46,106 nt of DNA from Lachnospiraceae bacterium (GCA_017889125.1 JAGHER010000054.1:1-46106), one strand, 5' to 3'. Shown: positions 32,401-44,342, counted from the first letter of the stretch. The notes: a model not told the origin generated them from the letters alone. Made by a program: numbers and translations.

Positions 32401-34690
32401 TCAGCAGATCTGGCCTTACGAGGATGCGGAGGATGAAGAAGAGGCCCGCAGCCTTCTGCCGGAGGATCAGGTAAAGGCGGAGGCGGATGAACTGGAAATT
32501 ATCCTGCCGGACAGCCTTGCCGGACGGACGCTCTGCGTGGAGCTTACTACCTTTGTCCAGGCGGATATGGAGGAGTCGGATTTTGCTGCTGTATATCGGC
32601 TGGAGCGGGATGCGGACACGTTAGAATCAGGAGAATTCAGCGTAAACGGGGCAAGAGCGGTGTCTATTCTGGAGGCCGCAGAGAAAAACAGGATCCCCTC
32701 GGCGGCGGTGATGCTGACCAGTGCAAATTCAGACAGCGGACAGCCCTACGGCCTGTCTGGCGCAGTGTACCGGCTGACCAGGATGGAAGCGATCGATGAG
32801 GATGGCCAGTGGGATTCCTTCGAAGAGGCAGATGCAGGAAAGGATGAAAGCGGGGCAGTGATGACTGCGGCTGCGGAGGATGGCGGTCAGGCGGCATTCC
32901 TCTTCCTTGAGGAGGACACCCTTTACAAGCTGGAGGAGATCCAGCCGGCAGAAGGGTATGAGCCCTGGGAGGAGGCCAGATATCTGGTTCTTCTGGATAA
33001 GCTTACGGAAAGCGATTTCCCGCAGGAGGATGAGGAGCATAAACTGTACGCCGGAGAGACCCAGGTGCGGATTCGGGAGGAGAAGAGCCTGGACAGGTGG
33101 AAGTCCGGCGAAGAAACGGTCAGAGGCGGCCGGCTGGAATTTTACGTGGAGGATCAGGAAGGAAATCCTCTGGAAAACGTAAGCTGCAGCCTGACCTATG
33201 CTGCTTATGAGCAGGAAAAGACGGGAAGGCTTAAGTCAAGACAGGCGACCAGCGATAAAGACGGCCTGGTAGTATTTGACGGGCTGGATCCTCTGATGGA
33301 GGGCAAGGAGGGTTATGAGATTCATGTGACGGCGCCTTACGGCATGGAAGACCCGGCGGAATTTTCAGCCGGGACAGCTGTTGAGGAGGACGGAAGCTTC
33401 CGTACCTGGGTAGAGGGCAAGGCAGCCCGGCAGGAGGAGGACGGGATTTATGTAACCTGTCTTCCGGCATCTGCAGATGTACGGATCCCGGTTACGGATC
33501 AGAATGGAAATCTTCTTGCTGGCTGCGGCCTGGAGCTGCAGGTGGAGCGGCTAGAGGAGCCGGAGGAGGAAGCGGAAAGAGAGAAAGAAAATTCCCAGGA
33601 GGAAACCGCCGCCCGGTTTGCTTCTTACCAGCCCATGCCGTCGGCGGCAGAGGATGGAAGCGGCTGCATTACGCTGACGGATCTTCCCTACGGAACCTAC
33701 CGCGTGTTCGGGGGCCGGTCGATTATGACGCTGATTCTGGATGAGGATGGAGTAGAAGGCTGGCTTGAGCCGGTGGAGGCGGAGAGTGAGCGGGGGGACC
33801 GAAAGACAGTACGCCTTGAGCTTGAACCGGATGAGCATGGAGTTTACACAGCTGCAGAGGAAGACGGCTGGTATATGGAAGAATTCCTTCCGAGAAGGCC
33901 GGCGAGCTTCCGGCTAAGAGAAAGCGGTCTGGAGGATTCTGCCGTATCTGGAAGCCGCTTCCTGGTATATGAGACCTGGAGCGACCGTCTGGTTGGCGAA
34001 TTAAAGGAAAGCAGCCAGGAGGCGGGACTTTACCAGCTGACGGCCTCAGAGCGGCCGGAGGCTGTCCTGATCAATGACCGGGGACTTTCCTACATTGAGG
34101 ACGGAAAAGTTCTGCCGGGAACCTACGCTGTGTGGGAGATTCAGGCGGCGGAGGGCTTCAGCCCGGATGGCAGCGGCGTCTGGTATTTTCAGTCTGGCGG
34201 AGAAGAAGGCCCCATTGGAAATGAAGCGCTGATCGATGGCGGCGGGCAGGAAAAGCCTTTTGAAAATTCGGTTATCCGCTGCCAGGTGCCTTTCCTTCTG
34301 ACTCCGGAAATGGAGGAGCCAGAGGATAACGGGCAGGAGAAGCCGGAGAATGGAGAACAGGCATCTGCCAGACAGGAAAATGCGGCAGAGGAAAAGTCTG
34401 CCAAAGCAGGATCTCTGACAGTAACCCTTCGCGGAACGGCATGGGGAAGCGGAAATGCTGCCGGTGATTATGAGGCAGAGTTAACGTGCGCAGTCGGCGA
34501 AAGCCTGAGGGAAGCCTTTGACCAGGTCCCCGTGGGAATTTACATTCTGCGCATAGATCCGGATTCCATGGAGAACCTGACGGCTTCGCCTGGCATCCAG
34601 GTGCAGGTGCAGTATGACGGCCAGGTGATTTTCCGCACCATCGGCGGCCGCCTCCTGGAGGAAGGCGAGCTGACTTATGGGCTGCGGTAG
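29465..34690 (+). CDS. Giant secreted SpaA/Cna-B-like surface protein
   Basis: A 1741-residue acidic protein. Residues 1-28 form a signal peptide (VLMFMQALVPGETAWAG). Residues 30-180 are a Glu/Thr/Ala stalk with ten pentapeptide repeats (EPETT type, residues 90-139). Then come long beta-rich regions and, towards the end, about four prealbumin/SpaA-like modules: near 1097 (SGAVYRLTRM to YKLEEIQPAEGYEP), 1222, 1339 and 1479 (YAVWEIQAAEGFSPDGSG). Such modules build adhesins and pilins. The C-terminus (GELTYGLR) has no LPxTG-like motif, hydrophobic helix or basic tail. A class B sortase gene follows, but how this protein stays on the cell is unclear. GGAGGAG precedes the ATG. Confidence 0.8.
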   Translation: MGRKRKTAAGLCVLMFMQALVPGETAWAGNTGKMLAAEESAETAEESGKAAQKSEKATEESAETTKEKRKSSGQETESASQKIAEKETAEAETAEPETTEPGTTEPEITEPETTEPETAEQEMAEPETDEPETTQPETTEKGNARRQEKPEEETQEPESRAAKTETGAEKKDLEEKETSLGIEVTADAERARVFCQLSVQAPEEAYLQLTIPQMFAVEEISREDEDGRKTVLTEGEDWEVKDGEVLCRLEKQGGEMLYEISMGLNGEAMKNYMESGEALEAEFSGAVSLLDQKDKVLAEKDFPKETLSLRPFLEKEAQGQGRAQKTFAWTDWVNLGANPGKGYLAAVIEDLEGGHHFDFENGCVMLLDSQGEVKEEIPVTKVQPDRSGAFGEIFTAEDARELLGGISGAGFYSYEDDEEQQNGILIVPVEAQAELTGISYRTRVSAAEEPGIYQWSAALESGSKFLWEQAEPVPEEETKYEAGKDYEAGRDYEAGRDGAGKNEDEASAEAGAEDMDVSKLLHPVWEIRAARISADKEPGEKAQTFAAKSIWLSKEASCSLVSQQPGEDGYSLETGTAVWDFLVNQNGEDVKEAVITRELRGSEQSFSGAISDGKEITAVLCRGDASWEDETEEAVILPYEEWEEMQESEEASSDFYGYYVLDQQEETERLEIHLFQLGQAACRFSVETKVKDGAFAAWSEEFSISSGDTAYTAVLENRDGQVQQTEGECGTEIPAENAWLLLEAAEGYDYADHSLELEMTVNPDGRSLTDPEVMVTLSDGLEQVEIRQVTAWEKDGRQEDITEEEWIWAEEEAPDERTGESHVLFSWREAKEDEERPSENTTYRIRFRCRMSEDMRNESFLSGDEEVLFASAQLTGNAGASGEEEAIAGAEAKVSIEWNSAAAAGEGYYLENRYSQENSRWDGTRMPRAEWRVVINRNEGDLTGARFVLEWPDSLQADPASLRIYMAQLDETGGLGSERQQIWPYEDAEDEEEARSLLPEDQVKAEADELEIILPDSLAGRTLCVELTTFVQADMEESDFAAVYRLERDADTLESGEFSVNGARAVSILEAAEKNRIPSAAVMLTSANSDSGQPYGLSGAVYRLTRMEAIDEDGQWDSFEEADAGKDESGAVMTAAAEDGGQAAFLFLEEDTLYKLEEIQPAEGYEPWEEARYLVLLDKLTESDFPQEDEEHKLYAGETQVRIREEKSLDRWKSGEETVRGGRLEFYVEDQEGNPLENVSCSLTYAAYEQEKTGRLKSRQATSDKDGLVVFDGLDPLMEGKEGYEIHVTAPYGMEDPAEFSAGTAVEEDGSFRTWVEGKAARQEEDGIYVTCLPASADVRIPVTDQNGNLLAGCGLELQVERLEEPEEEAEREKENSQEETAARFASYQPMPSAAEDGSGCITLTDLPYGTYRVFGGRSIMTLILDEDGVEGWLEPVEAESERGDRKTVRLELEPDEHGVYTAAEEDGWYMEEFLPRRPASFRLRESGLEDSAVSGSRFLVYETWSDRLVGELKESSQEAGLYQLTASERPEAVLINDRGLSYIEDGKVLPGTYAVWEIQAAEGFSPDGSGVWYFQSGGEEGPIGNEALIDGGGQEKPFENSVIRCQVPFLLTPEMEEPEDNGQEKPENGEQASARQENAAEEKSAKAGSLTVTLRGTAWGSGNAAGDYEAELTCAVGESLREAFDQVPVGIYILRIDPDSMENLTASPGIQVQVQYDGQVIFRTIGGRLLEEGELTYGLR
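29732..29881 (+). repeat. 15-bp pentapeptide repeat in the stalk, ten copies
   Basis: Ten in-frame units encoding EPETT, EPGTT, EPEIT, EPETA, EQEMA, EPETD, QPETT and related pentapeptides. This is typical of a flexible wall-spanning or spacer segment in surface proteins. Confidence 0.85.
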
Positions 34691-34754
34691 ATTTAAGAAA
34701 GAGCTGATCGGCGCTTCTGTGCCGGAACCGGAGGACAACAGAGAGGAGTAGATG

Positions 34755-35600
34755 ATGAAAAAGGGCAGGAAGAGGCTGTACGATGTGCTGTTTGCATTGT
34801 GCATCCTGGTATTTGTGGGAAGCGGCTGTATGCTGATTCAAAAGATTGCCGCGCAGAAGAAGAATGACGGACGGCTGGAGGATTTGTCCAGTCTGGTAAC
34901 GGCGCAGCTGGAGACGGAGGCCCAGACTGCGGCGGATGAGGAGGATAAAGAGGAGGAGATACAGGAGAAGACCCTGACGCCCGAAGAGATTCGGGCGGCC
35001 AGGCTGGCCCGGCTGGAAGCATACCAGAAGGTTAAAGAGCTGAATGAGGATATGGTAGGCTGGGTAAAGGTGGAGGGCACGAAGATTGATTACCCGGTGC
35101 TTCAGAGCCTGTACAGTCCGAACTTTTATCTGACCCATGATTTTGACAAGAAAAAAAGTGTCTACGGGGCTCCCTACGTGGCAGAGGAGTGCGATCTGAC
35201 TCAGGATTGTCCCAACATTCTGGTATATGGGCATCACATGAAGAATGGAAGCATGTTTGCTGCCCTGGACGGGTATCTGGATAAGCGCTTTTACGAGGAG
35301 CATCCGATTGTCCAGTTTGACACCATGGATTCTTACGGAGATTATCAGGTAATGGCTGTATTTTCCATGAGTGCGGTAGATCAGAACAATCCCCTTTACA
35401 GCTGGATTTCTGCAGGGAATGAGGAGGCCTTTAACAATTATGTTTCTTATGTAAAGGCCCAGTCGGTCTATGATACCGGGGTGGATGCCCAGTGGGGAGA
35501 TCATCTCCTGAGCCTGATTACCTGTGAATATACCCACCAGGACGGCCGACTGATTGTGGTGGCAAAGAAGCTGGAGGAAATGGAGACAGCTGAAAAATAA
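34755..35600 (+). CDS. Class B sortase
   Basis: One N-terminal membrane anchor (VLFALCILVFVGSGCMLI), an acidic coiled linker (residues 35-90), then the sortase barrel: GWVKVEGTKIDYPVLQ, the catalytic His in VYGHHMKNGSMFAAL (about residue 160) and the catalytic Cys in LITCEYTHQDGRLIVVA (about residue 256) with the following Arg. Sortases cleave a sorting motif and attach the protein to the wall or to a pilus subunit. GAGGAG favours the second ATG (34755) over 34752. It sits 64 bases after the giant gene, in the same orientation, but no sorting motif is visible in that neighbour. Confidence 0.9.
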   Translation: MKKGRKRLYDVLFALCILVFVGSGCMLIQKIAAQKKNDGRLEDLSSLVTAQLETEAQTAADEEDKEEEIQEKTLTPEEIRAARLARLEAYQKVKELNEDMVGWVKVEGTKIDYPVLQSLYSPNFYLTHDFDKKKSVYGAPYVAEECDLTQDCPNILVYGHHMKNGSMFAALDGYLDKRFYEEHPIVQFDTMDSYGDYQVMAVFSMSAVDQNNPLYSWISAGNEEAFNNYVSYVKAQSVYDTGVDAQWGDHLLSLITCEYTHQDGRLIVVAKKLEEMETAEK

Positions 35601-35673
35601 TCGATAAATAGTGACAAAATGTCCAAAAAACACCGAATAATTATGAATAAACTGTTAAATGCGTAAAAAATAC

Positions 35674-35703
35674 TGGACAAGGAGTTAAAAAAATGTTTAT
35701 AAT
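35674..35703 (+). promoter_or_regulatory. Promoter of the atp operon
   Basis: TGGACA (35674-35679), 18-base spacer, TATAAT (35698-35703), 38 bases before the first atp gene. The 140-base gap otherwise shows no terminator for the sortase gene. Confidence 0.7.
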
Positions 35704-35741
35704 ACGCTATATGCAGTTATCGTAGGAAAGCAGGTGAAATC

Positions 35742-36170
35742 ATGAGATACAAGAAGCAGGTGTTCCGCAGCCTTGCTATGGTAACCCAGCTCGGTATCAG
35801 CGTGATGACACCTGTTTTTTTATGTATATTTGTAGGCTGTTGGGTAGACACTCATTTTAAGACGAAAACCCTGCTTTTTTTTGTGATCATCGGTATCCTG
35901 GCAGGAGGCCGCTGCGGCTGGCAGATGGTGAAGATGACCCTGGCAGCCGGAGAAAAGGATGACCGGCAGGAGAAGGAAGCAGAGGAGGAGCGCCGCAGGC
36001 GAAGGGATAAGCCGGCGGTAAGCCGCCCCAAGCAGCCCAGCCGCGTGCTGGGACGGGATGAGGCGGGACGCTCGTTAACCGGCGTTTCCTTAAAAGAGAG
36101 TCTCCCGGAGACCGGCGGCGGGCCGGGGAAAGACGAGCAGAAAGGCGGGACGGACAGACTTGACGGATAG
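35742..36170 (+). CDS. atpZ: AtpZ/AtpI-like ATP synthase accessory protein
   Basis: Two membrane helices (MVTQLGISVMTPVFLCIFVGCWVD and TLLFFVIIGILAGGRCGWQMVKM) at the head of the atp operon match the small AtpZ/AtpI family, proposed to help c-ring assembly or ion supply. The protein is longer than usual because of a 75-residue Arg/Lys/Gly-rich cytoplasmic tail with no recognisable domain. It overlaps the next gene by 11 bases. Confidence 0.75.
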   Translation: MRYKKQVFRSLAMVTQLGISVMTPVFLCIFVGCWVDTHFKTKTLLFFVIIGILAGGRCGWQMVKMTLAAGEKDDRQEKEAEEERRRRRDKPAVSRPKQPSRVLGRDEAGRSLTGVSLKESLPETGGGPGKDEQKGGTDRLDG

Positions 36171-36663
36171 GACAAAGCAGCTGTTTTTGCAGATGTCGGC
36201 GGGTATTTTTTTGTGGAATCTGCTTCTGGCAGCCGTCGGCTTTATACTGGCTCCCGCATTGGGATGGACCCGCTCTTCCGTGCTTCTTGGTGTGCTTCTT
36301 GGCGCCGTCTGTGCGGAGCTTATGCTGTTTCACATGGCGGTGATTACCGAGCGGGTGCTGAGCAGCGGAAACGAAGCCTATGCCAATAAGACCATGCTGG
36401 TTCATTCCATCCTCCGGAAGCTGGTCTTTTTTGTGCTTCTGGCGGTTATCCTGTGGAAAATTCCCCAGATCAATGCCCTGGGGGTAGTGCTGGGGGTCAT
36501 GGGGCTTAAGGCCGGGGCGTACCTGCAGCCGGTGCTGTTTCGAAGCCGCGATGTGGGAGAGGCTGTGCCGGACCTGGACGGGGCCGACCCGGCAGATATC
36601 GCTCATGAATCGGATACCCCCGCCTTACAAGAAAATAATAATCCGGAGAGAAAGGAGGAATAG
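36160..36663 (+). CDS. atpI: ATP synthase subunit I
   Basis: Four hydrophobic helices (IFLWNLLLAAVGFILAPAL, SVLLGVLLGAVCAELMLFHMAV, KLVFFVLLAVILW, NALGVVLGVMGLKAGAYL) fit the AtpI chaperone-like protein encoded upstream of atpB. It is thought to assist c-ring formation. The start is TTG at 36160, inside the end of atpZ; an ATG at 36193 is a possible alternative. The final 45 residues are acidic and poorly conserved. atpB follows after two bases. Confidence 0.75.
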   Translation: MTDRTKQLFLQMSAGIFLWNLLLAAVGFILAPALGWTRSSVLLGVLLGAVCAELMLFHMAVITERVLSSGNEAYANKTMLVHSILRKLVFFVLLAVILWKIPQINALGVVLGVMGLKAGAYLQPVLFRSRDVGEAVPDLDGADPADIAHESDTPALQENNNPERKEE

Positions 36664-36665
36664 GT

Positions 36666-37690
<1,025 letters not shown>

Positions 37691-37696
37691 TTTCTT

Positions 37697-37775
37697 TCCT
37701 TAGCGAAGGATGCAGAGACAAAAATCTGCGGGCCGCGCGCGGTTTGCTGCCCTGATGAACGGGGCGGCGGCTTGA
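37697..37775 (+). promoter_or_regulatory. Intercistronic hairpins between atpE and atpF
   Basis: TCCTT/AAGGA (37697-37710) and GCAGA/TCTGC (37712-37729) are followed by GC-rich self-complementary sequence (CCGCGCGCGG; also GCTGCC with a GGGCGGC further on). No T run follows, so this is more likely an mRNA-processing or stabilising structure that raises atpE output than a terminator. Confidence 0.45.
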
Positions 37776-37809
37776 TTGTGTGTGCCAAAGCAGGAAAGGA
37801 GGGAAGGCC

Positions 37810-38334
37810 TTGGAGGAATTTTTAAGAATTATCGGCTTCGACTGGCAGCTGATTCATGACGCGGTGCTGATGGGAATCAATATTTTCATCCTGTTCTTTT
37901 TCCTGTCTTATTTTCTCTTTAATCCCGTGCAGGATTTCCTGGAGAAAAGACGGCAGAGAATCGCGGGACAGCTGGCTGAGGCGGCGGATAACCAGAAGGC
38001 GGCCAAAGCGCTTAAGGAAGAGTACGAGAACCGCTTGAAGGAGATCCAGACGGAGGCCGACGGAATCCTGGCGGATGCCAGGAGGAAGGCGAAGATTAAG
38101 GAGGCGGACATTCTGGCGGAGGCCAGAAACGAGGCAGCCAGAATCGTGGAGCGGGCAAACCGCCAGGCAGAGTTAGAGCGCCAGAAGGCCCGGGATGAGA
38201 TGAAGCGGGAGATGATCTCCGTTGCCTCTCTGATGGCCGGAAAGCTGGTGACGGCTTCCATCGATCCGGCTATGCAGGACCGTCTGTTTGACGAGACGCT
38301 GAAGGAAATAGGTGAGAATACATGGCTACAGTGA
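37810..38334 (+). CDS. atpF: ATP synthase subunit b
   Basis: One N-terminal membrane helix (AVLMGINIFILFFFLSYFLFNPV) is followed by a long charged coiled coil (EKRRQRIAGQLAEAADNQKA onwards). This is the peripheral stalk that holds F1 against rotation. AAGGAGGG at 37796-37803 sets a TTG start at 37810, giving 174 residues; the frame from 37780 runs through the ribosome binding site. It overlaps atpH by 13 bases. Confidence 0.93.
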   Translation: MEEFLRIIGFDWQLIHDAVLMGINIFILFFFLSYFLFNPVQDFLEKRRQRIAGQLAEAADNQKAAKALKEEYENRLKEIQTEADGILADARRKAKIKEADILAEARNEAARIVERANRQAELERQKARDEMKREMISVASLMAGKLVTASIDPAMQDRLFDETLKEIGENTWLQ

Positions 38335-38867
38335 CCAAGGTATATGGGGATGCCCTGATGGCGGCGGCTTTGGAGGGAAATGAGACGGACCGCCTTTACG
38401 AAGAGGCCCGGGCCTTGCAGGAGATCTGGCGGGAGAACCCGGAGCTGTCTGCGTTTCTGGAGAATCCCAATGTGGCCGACGGAGAAAAGCTGTCGGTGTT
38501 AAAGGCGGTTTTTGCTGAGCGGGTTTCTCCGGATATGATGGGATTTCTCATTACCGTCCAGGAGAAGGGACGGCAGAAGGAAATTCCGCAGATCCTGGAT
38601 GCCTTTATCCATCAGGTCATGGAATATAAGAAAATCGGAACCGCATGGGTGACCAGCGCTGTCAGCCTGACTGAAGAGCAGAAGGCTCAGGTTCGGGATA
38701 AGCTTTTAGCGACCACATCCTATGTGGAATTTGAGATGCATTTTGCCGTAGATCCCTCGCTGATTGGCGGCATGGTGCTCCGCATCGGAGACCGGGTGGT
38801 GGATTCCAGTATCCGGACCCGGTTACACCGGCTGGAGAAGGAGCTTTTGGGCCTCCAGCTTGATTAA
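38322..38867 (+). CDS. atpH: ATP synthase subunit delta
   Basis: A 181-residue F1 subunit linking the b stalk to the top of the alpha3beta3 head. It has the helical N-terminal domain (YGDALMAAALEG, ENPNVADGEKLSVLKAVF) and the C-terminal signature VDPSLIGGMVLRIGDRVVDSSIRTRLHRL. It overlaps atpF, indicating translational coupling. Confidence 0.95.
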   Translation: MATVTKVYGDALMAAALEGNETDRLYEEARALQEIWRENPELSAFLENPNVADGEKLSVLKAVFAERVSPDMMGFLITVQEKGRQKEIPQILDAFIHQVMEYKKIGTAWVTSAVSLTEEQKAQVRDKLLATTSYVEFEMHFAVDPSLIGGMVLRIGDRVVDSSIRTRLHRLEKELLGLQLD

Positions 38868-40397
<1,530 letters not shown>

Positions 40398-40412
40398 AAA
40401 GCAGGTGAAGCA

Positions 40413-41273
40413 ATGGCGTCCATGAGAGATATTAAGCGGAGGCGTGCCAGCATTCAGAGCACGGAGCAGATTACCAAGGCCATGAAGCTGGTTTCTACAG
40501 TAAAGCTGCAGAAATCCAGGGAGAGGGCTGAGGAGTCCGCACCCTACTTTGATCTGATGTATGACACCATCCGCTCCATACTGCGCAGGTCCGGGAAGCT
40601 GGACCATAAATACCTGAAGACCGGCGCTTCAAATAAGAAGGCGGTGGTGGTCATCACCTCCAACAGAGGGTTGGCCGGCGGCTATAATAACAATATTGTC
40701 CGGCTGGTTTCCCAGAGCGAGGCCCTTCCGGCGGCAGATACCTATGTGTATGCCATTGGCCGCAAGGGAAAGGACGGGCTGGTGCGAAAGGGATATACCA
40801 TCAAGGCAGATTATTCGGAGGTCATTAACCAGCCCATGTACCGGGATGCTTCCGATATCACCTATGAGCTTCTGGATGCATTTTCCCGGGGAAAGATCGG
40901 GGAAATCTATCTGGCCTACACCTTTTTTAAGAATACGGTGGTTCATGTGCCGAAGCTGGTAAAGCTTCTGCCCCTGGATGCGTCAGACCCGGAAAATGAC
41001 TTAAGCCACGATGAGCTGATGATGAATTATGAGCCCAATGAGGACGAGGTATTGAGCGCAATCATACCGAAATATATGAGCAGCCTGATTTACGGAGGGC
41101 TTTTGCAGGCGGCAGCCAGCGAAAACGGCGCCCGCATGACGGCCATGGACTCCGCCACCAGCAATGCGGAGGAGATGATCGAGGAGCTGAGTCTCCAGTA
41201 CAATCAGGCCCGTCAGTCTTCCATCACCCAGGAGCTGACGGAGATTATCGCCGGAGCCAACGCCATCGGCTGA
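40413..41273 (+). CDS. atpG: ATP synthase subunit gamma
   Basis: The rotor shaft of F1, 286 residues: N-terminal helix MASMRDIKRRRASIQSTEQITKAMKLVS, the Rossmann-like core (VVVITSNRGLAGGYNNNI) and the C-terminal helix MTAMDSATSNAEEMIEELSLQYNQARQSSITQELTEI. It starts 15 bases after atpA. Confidence 0.97.
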   Translation: MASMRDIKRRRASIQSTEQITKAMKLVSTVKLQKSRERAEESAPYFDLMYDTIRSILRRSGKLDHKYLKTGASNKKAVVVITSNRGLAGGYNNNIVRLVSQSEALPAADTYVYAIGRKGKDGLVRKGYTIKADYSEVINQPMYRDASDITYELLDAFSRGKIGEIYLAYTFFKNTVVHVPKLVKLLPLDASDPENDLSHDELMMNYEPNEDEVLSAIIPKYMSSLIYGGLLQAAASENGARMTAMDSATSNAEEMIEELSLQYNQARQSSITQELTEIIAGANAIG

Positions 41274-41292
41274 TGGTATGGACGGCGCATAA

Positions 41293-42702
<1,410 letters not shown>

Positions 42703-42713
42703 GAGGAGTGTCT

Positions 42714-43112
42714 ATGGCAGAGCTCTTTACGCTGCAGATTATTACGCCGGACAGGATCTTTTACGATCAGCCGGTGGAGATGGTGGAGCTGACCACCACA
42801 GAGGGGCAGATGGGCATTTACGCCAGGCATATTCCGCTGACGGCGGTAGTTTCCCCGGGAATCCTGACTATTCACCAGGAGGATGGCCCTAGGGAGGCTG
42901 CCCTCATGTCCGGCTTTATCCAGGTCCTTCCGGAGAAGGTGACCATCTTAGCGGAGGTGGCTGAGTGGCCGGAGGACATTGACGAAAACCGGGCAAAGGA
43001 GGCCAAGGCAAGGGCGGAGCGGCGGCTGAAGTCCGGAAGCCCGGAGGTGGATATGGCCCGGGCGGAGATGGCTTTGAAGCGGGCGATTGTGCGGTTGGAG
43101 GTTTCGAAATAG
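42714..43112 (+). CDS. atpC: ATP synthase subunit epsilon
   Basis: A 132-residue F1 subunit with the N-terminal beta sandwich (LQIITPDRIFYDQPVEMVELTTTEGQMGIYARH) and a C-terminal helical pair rich in Ala/Arg, which can inhibit hydrolysis. AGGAGGAG at 42701-42708 overlaps the atpD stop and sets the ATG at 42714. No clear terminator follows it, so the atp transcript may extend into the next gene. Confidence 0.95.
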   Translation: MAELFTLQIITPDRIFYDQPVEMVELTTTEGQMGIYARHIPLTAVVSPGILTIHQEDGPREAALMSGFIQVLPEKVTILAEVAEWPEDIDENRAKEAKARAERRLKSGSPEVDMARAEMALKRAIVRLEVSK

Positions 43113-43189
43113 GATTTTGTTTGGAATTGCAGGCGCGAGCAGTTTGGCATTGGAATGACAGTGCATGAATGGCCGTGCAGGAAGACTGT

Positions 43190-43335
43190 TACAGCGCCGT
43201 AGGTCTGGCGGCAGAGAGGACGGCCTGGAATGGCAGTCGCGTGCGCGAGCAGCCTGGACAGGGAAATTCAGCACAGAAAATCTGGCCCAGGAGAGCCTGG
43301 AAGGCGGTACAGCGCCGCAGGTCTGGCGGCAGAGA
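43190..43335 (+). repeat. 28-bp direct repeat between atpC and the AraC gene
   Basis: A 28-base sequence containing AGGTCTGGCGGCAGAGA occurs at 43190-43217 and again at 43308-43335 with one difference. Weaker echoes (GCGCGAGCAG, TGGAATGRCAGT) lie between and before them. The 240-base gap holds no gene I can support; the AraC frame is open through it only by chance. Confidence 0.7.
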
Positions 43336-43351
43336 AAGCAGGGATGAGGAT

Positions 43352-44203
43352 ATGGATTTTCGTTATGAGGTTGTTATGCCCAATGAAGGCCTGCCCTTCC
43401 GCATGTTTATCTTTGAGGGAAAGGACGGGAATTATAAGGTAACCAAGCACTGGCACCAGTCGGTGGAGCTTTTCCTGGTTCTGGAGGGGACCATCGGCTT
43501 TTACATTAATTCCCGGTATTTTTCCCTGGGAGAGCAGGAGTTTGTGATCGTCAATGCCAATGAGATCCACTCCATAGACTGTCCCGATCCCAACCTGACT
43601 ATCGTCCTGCAGATCCCGGCGGAGGCCTTCGAGGATTACAAGGAGGAAGCGCCCTACATTAACTTTGGCCGGGGCACGGAAGGCGCCCGGGCCCGGCTGG
43701 TGGAGCTGGTTACCGACATGTTCCAGGCATATGAAGGGAAAAATTACGGCTACCTTCTGCGGGTGAAAGGCGAATTTTACCAGCTTTTGTACCTGATGGT
43801 GACGGAATTTAAGGAAGAGAAGCTGGACGCGGAGGTAGTGCGGCAGCGAAAGCAGTTGGATAAGCTGTCCCAGGTGACGGACTTTATGAAGACCTACTAC
43901 CGGGAGGATATCCGGCTGGAGCAGGTGGCCAGCCGGTTTGGCTTTTCGCCCACGTATCTCTCCAGAATCTTTCAGAAATATGCCCAGGTGAACTACCGCA
44001 CCTACCTGATTGACCTGCGGGTAAAGTATGCGGTGCGGGAGTTGATCAACACCGACCGGGAGATCGGGGAGATTGCCCTGGACCATGGGTTCCCTGACGG
44101 GAGGGCCTTTGCCAAGGCCTTTAAGAAGCGGTATGGGTGTTTGCCAAGTGAGTATCGGAAGAATTTGGCGGGGCAGAGTGGGGCGATGGCTGGTCATGAT
44201 TGA
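43352..44203 (+). CDS. AraC-family transcriptional regulator
   Basis: An N-terminal cupin sensor (HWHQSVELFLVLEGTIGFYINSR) and a C-terminal double helix-turn-helix (IRLEQVASRFGFSPTYLSRIFQKY, EIGEIALDHGFPDGRAFAKAFKKRYG). Such regulators usually respond to a sugar. The conserved region begins at the ATG at 43352; the 61 residues before it in the ORF track are encoded by the repeats and have no family features. A GAGG lies very close to the ATG. It ends at a strong terminator upstream of xylB and may control that operon. Confidence 0.88.
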   Translation: MDFRYEVVMPNEGLPFRMFIFEGKDGNYKVTKHWHQSVELFLVLEGTIGFYINSRYFSLGEQEFVIVNANEIHSIDCPDPNLTIVLQIPAEAFEDYKEEAPYINFGRGTEGARARLVELVTDMFQAYEGKNYGYLLRVKGEFYQLLYLMVTEFKEEKLDAEVVRQRKQLDKLSQVTDFMKTYYREDIRLEQVASRFGFSPTYLSRIFQKYAQVNYRTYLIDLRVKYAVRELINTDREIGEIALDHGFPDGRAFAKAFKKRYGCLPSEYRKNLAGQSGAMAGHD

Positions 44204-44226
44204 GAAAAATGAAAAAGTGCAAGAAA

Positions 44227-44263
44227 GTGCTGTTAATCCGACAATTAACAGCACGTTTTTTTT
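44227..44263 (+). terminator. Strong terminator after the AraC gene
   Basis: GTGCTGTTAAT pairs perfectly with ATTAACAGCAC (11 bp, six-base loop), then G and eight T residues. It probably also ends read-through from the atp operon. Confidence 0.95.
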
Positions 44264-44295
44264 GCCCATTTATACTATAATCACAAGTAGAAAAA

Positions 44296-44342
44296 TTGAA
44301 ACGGTGCAGAGGGCATGGTATAATGACTGCAAAGCGGTCATT
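44296..44342 (+). promoter_or_regulatory. xylB promoter with palindromic operator
   Basis: TTGAAA (44296-44301), 17-base spacer, TGG-TATAAT (extended -10, 44319-44324). A 21-base near-palindrome (AATGAC...GTCATT, 44322-44342) overlaps the -10 and start site, with one mismatch in nine pairs. It looks like a repressor-binding site for sugar control. Confidence 0.75.

Noticed and set aside
43268-44269. 333-residue minus-strand ORF
   Set aside because: It is the shadow of the AraC gene and runs through the terminator.
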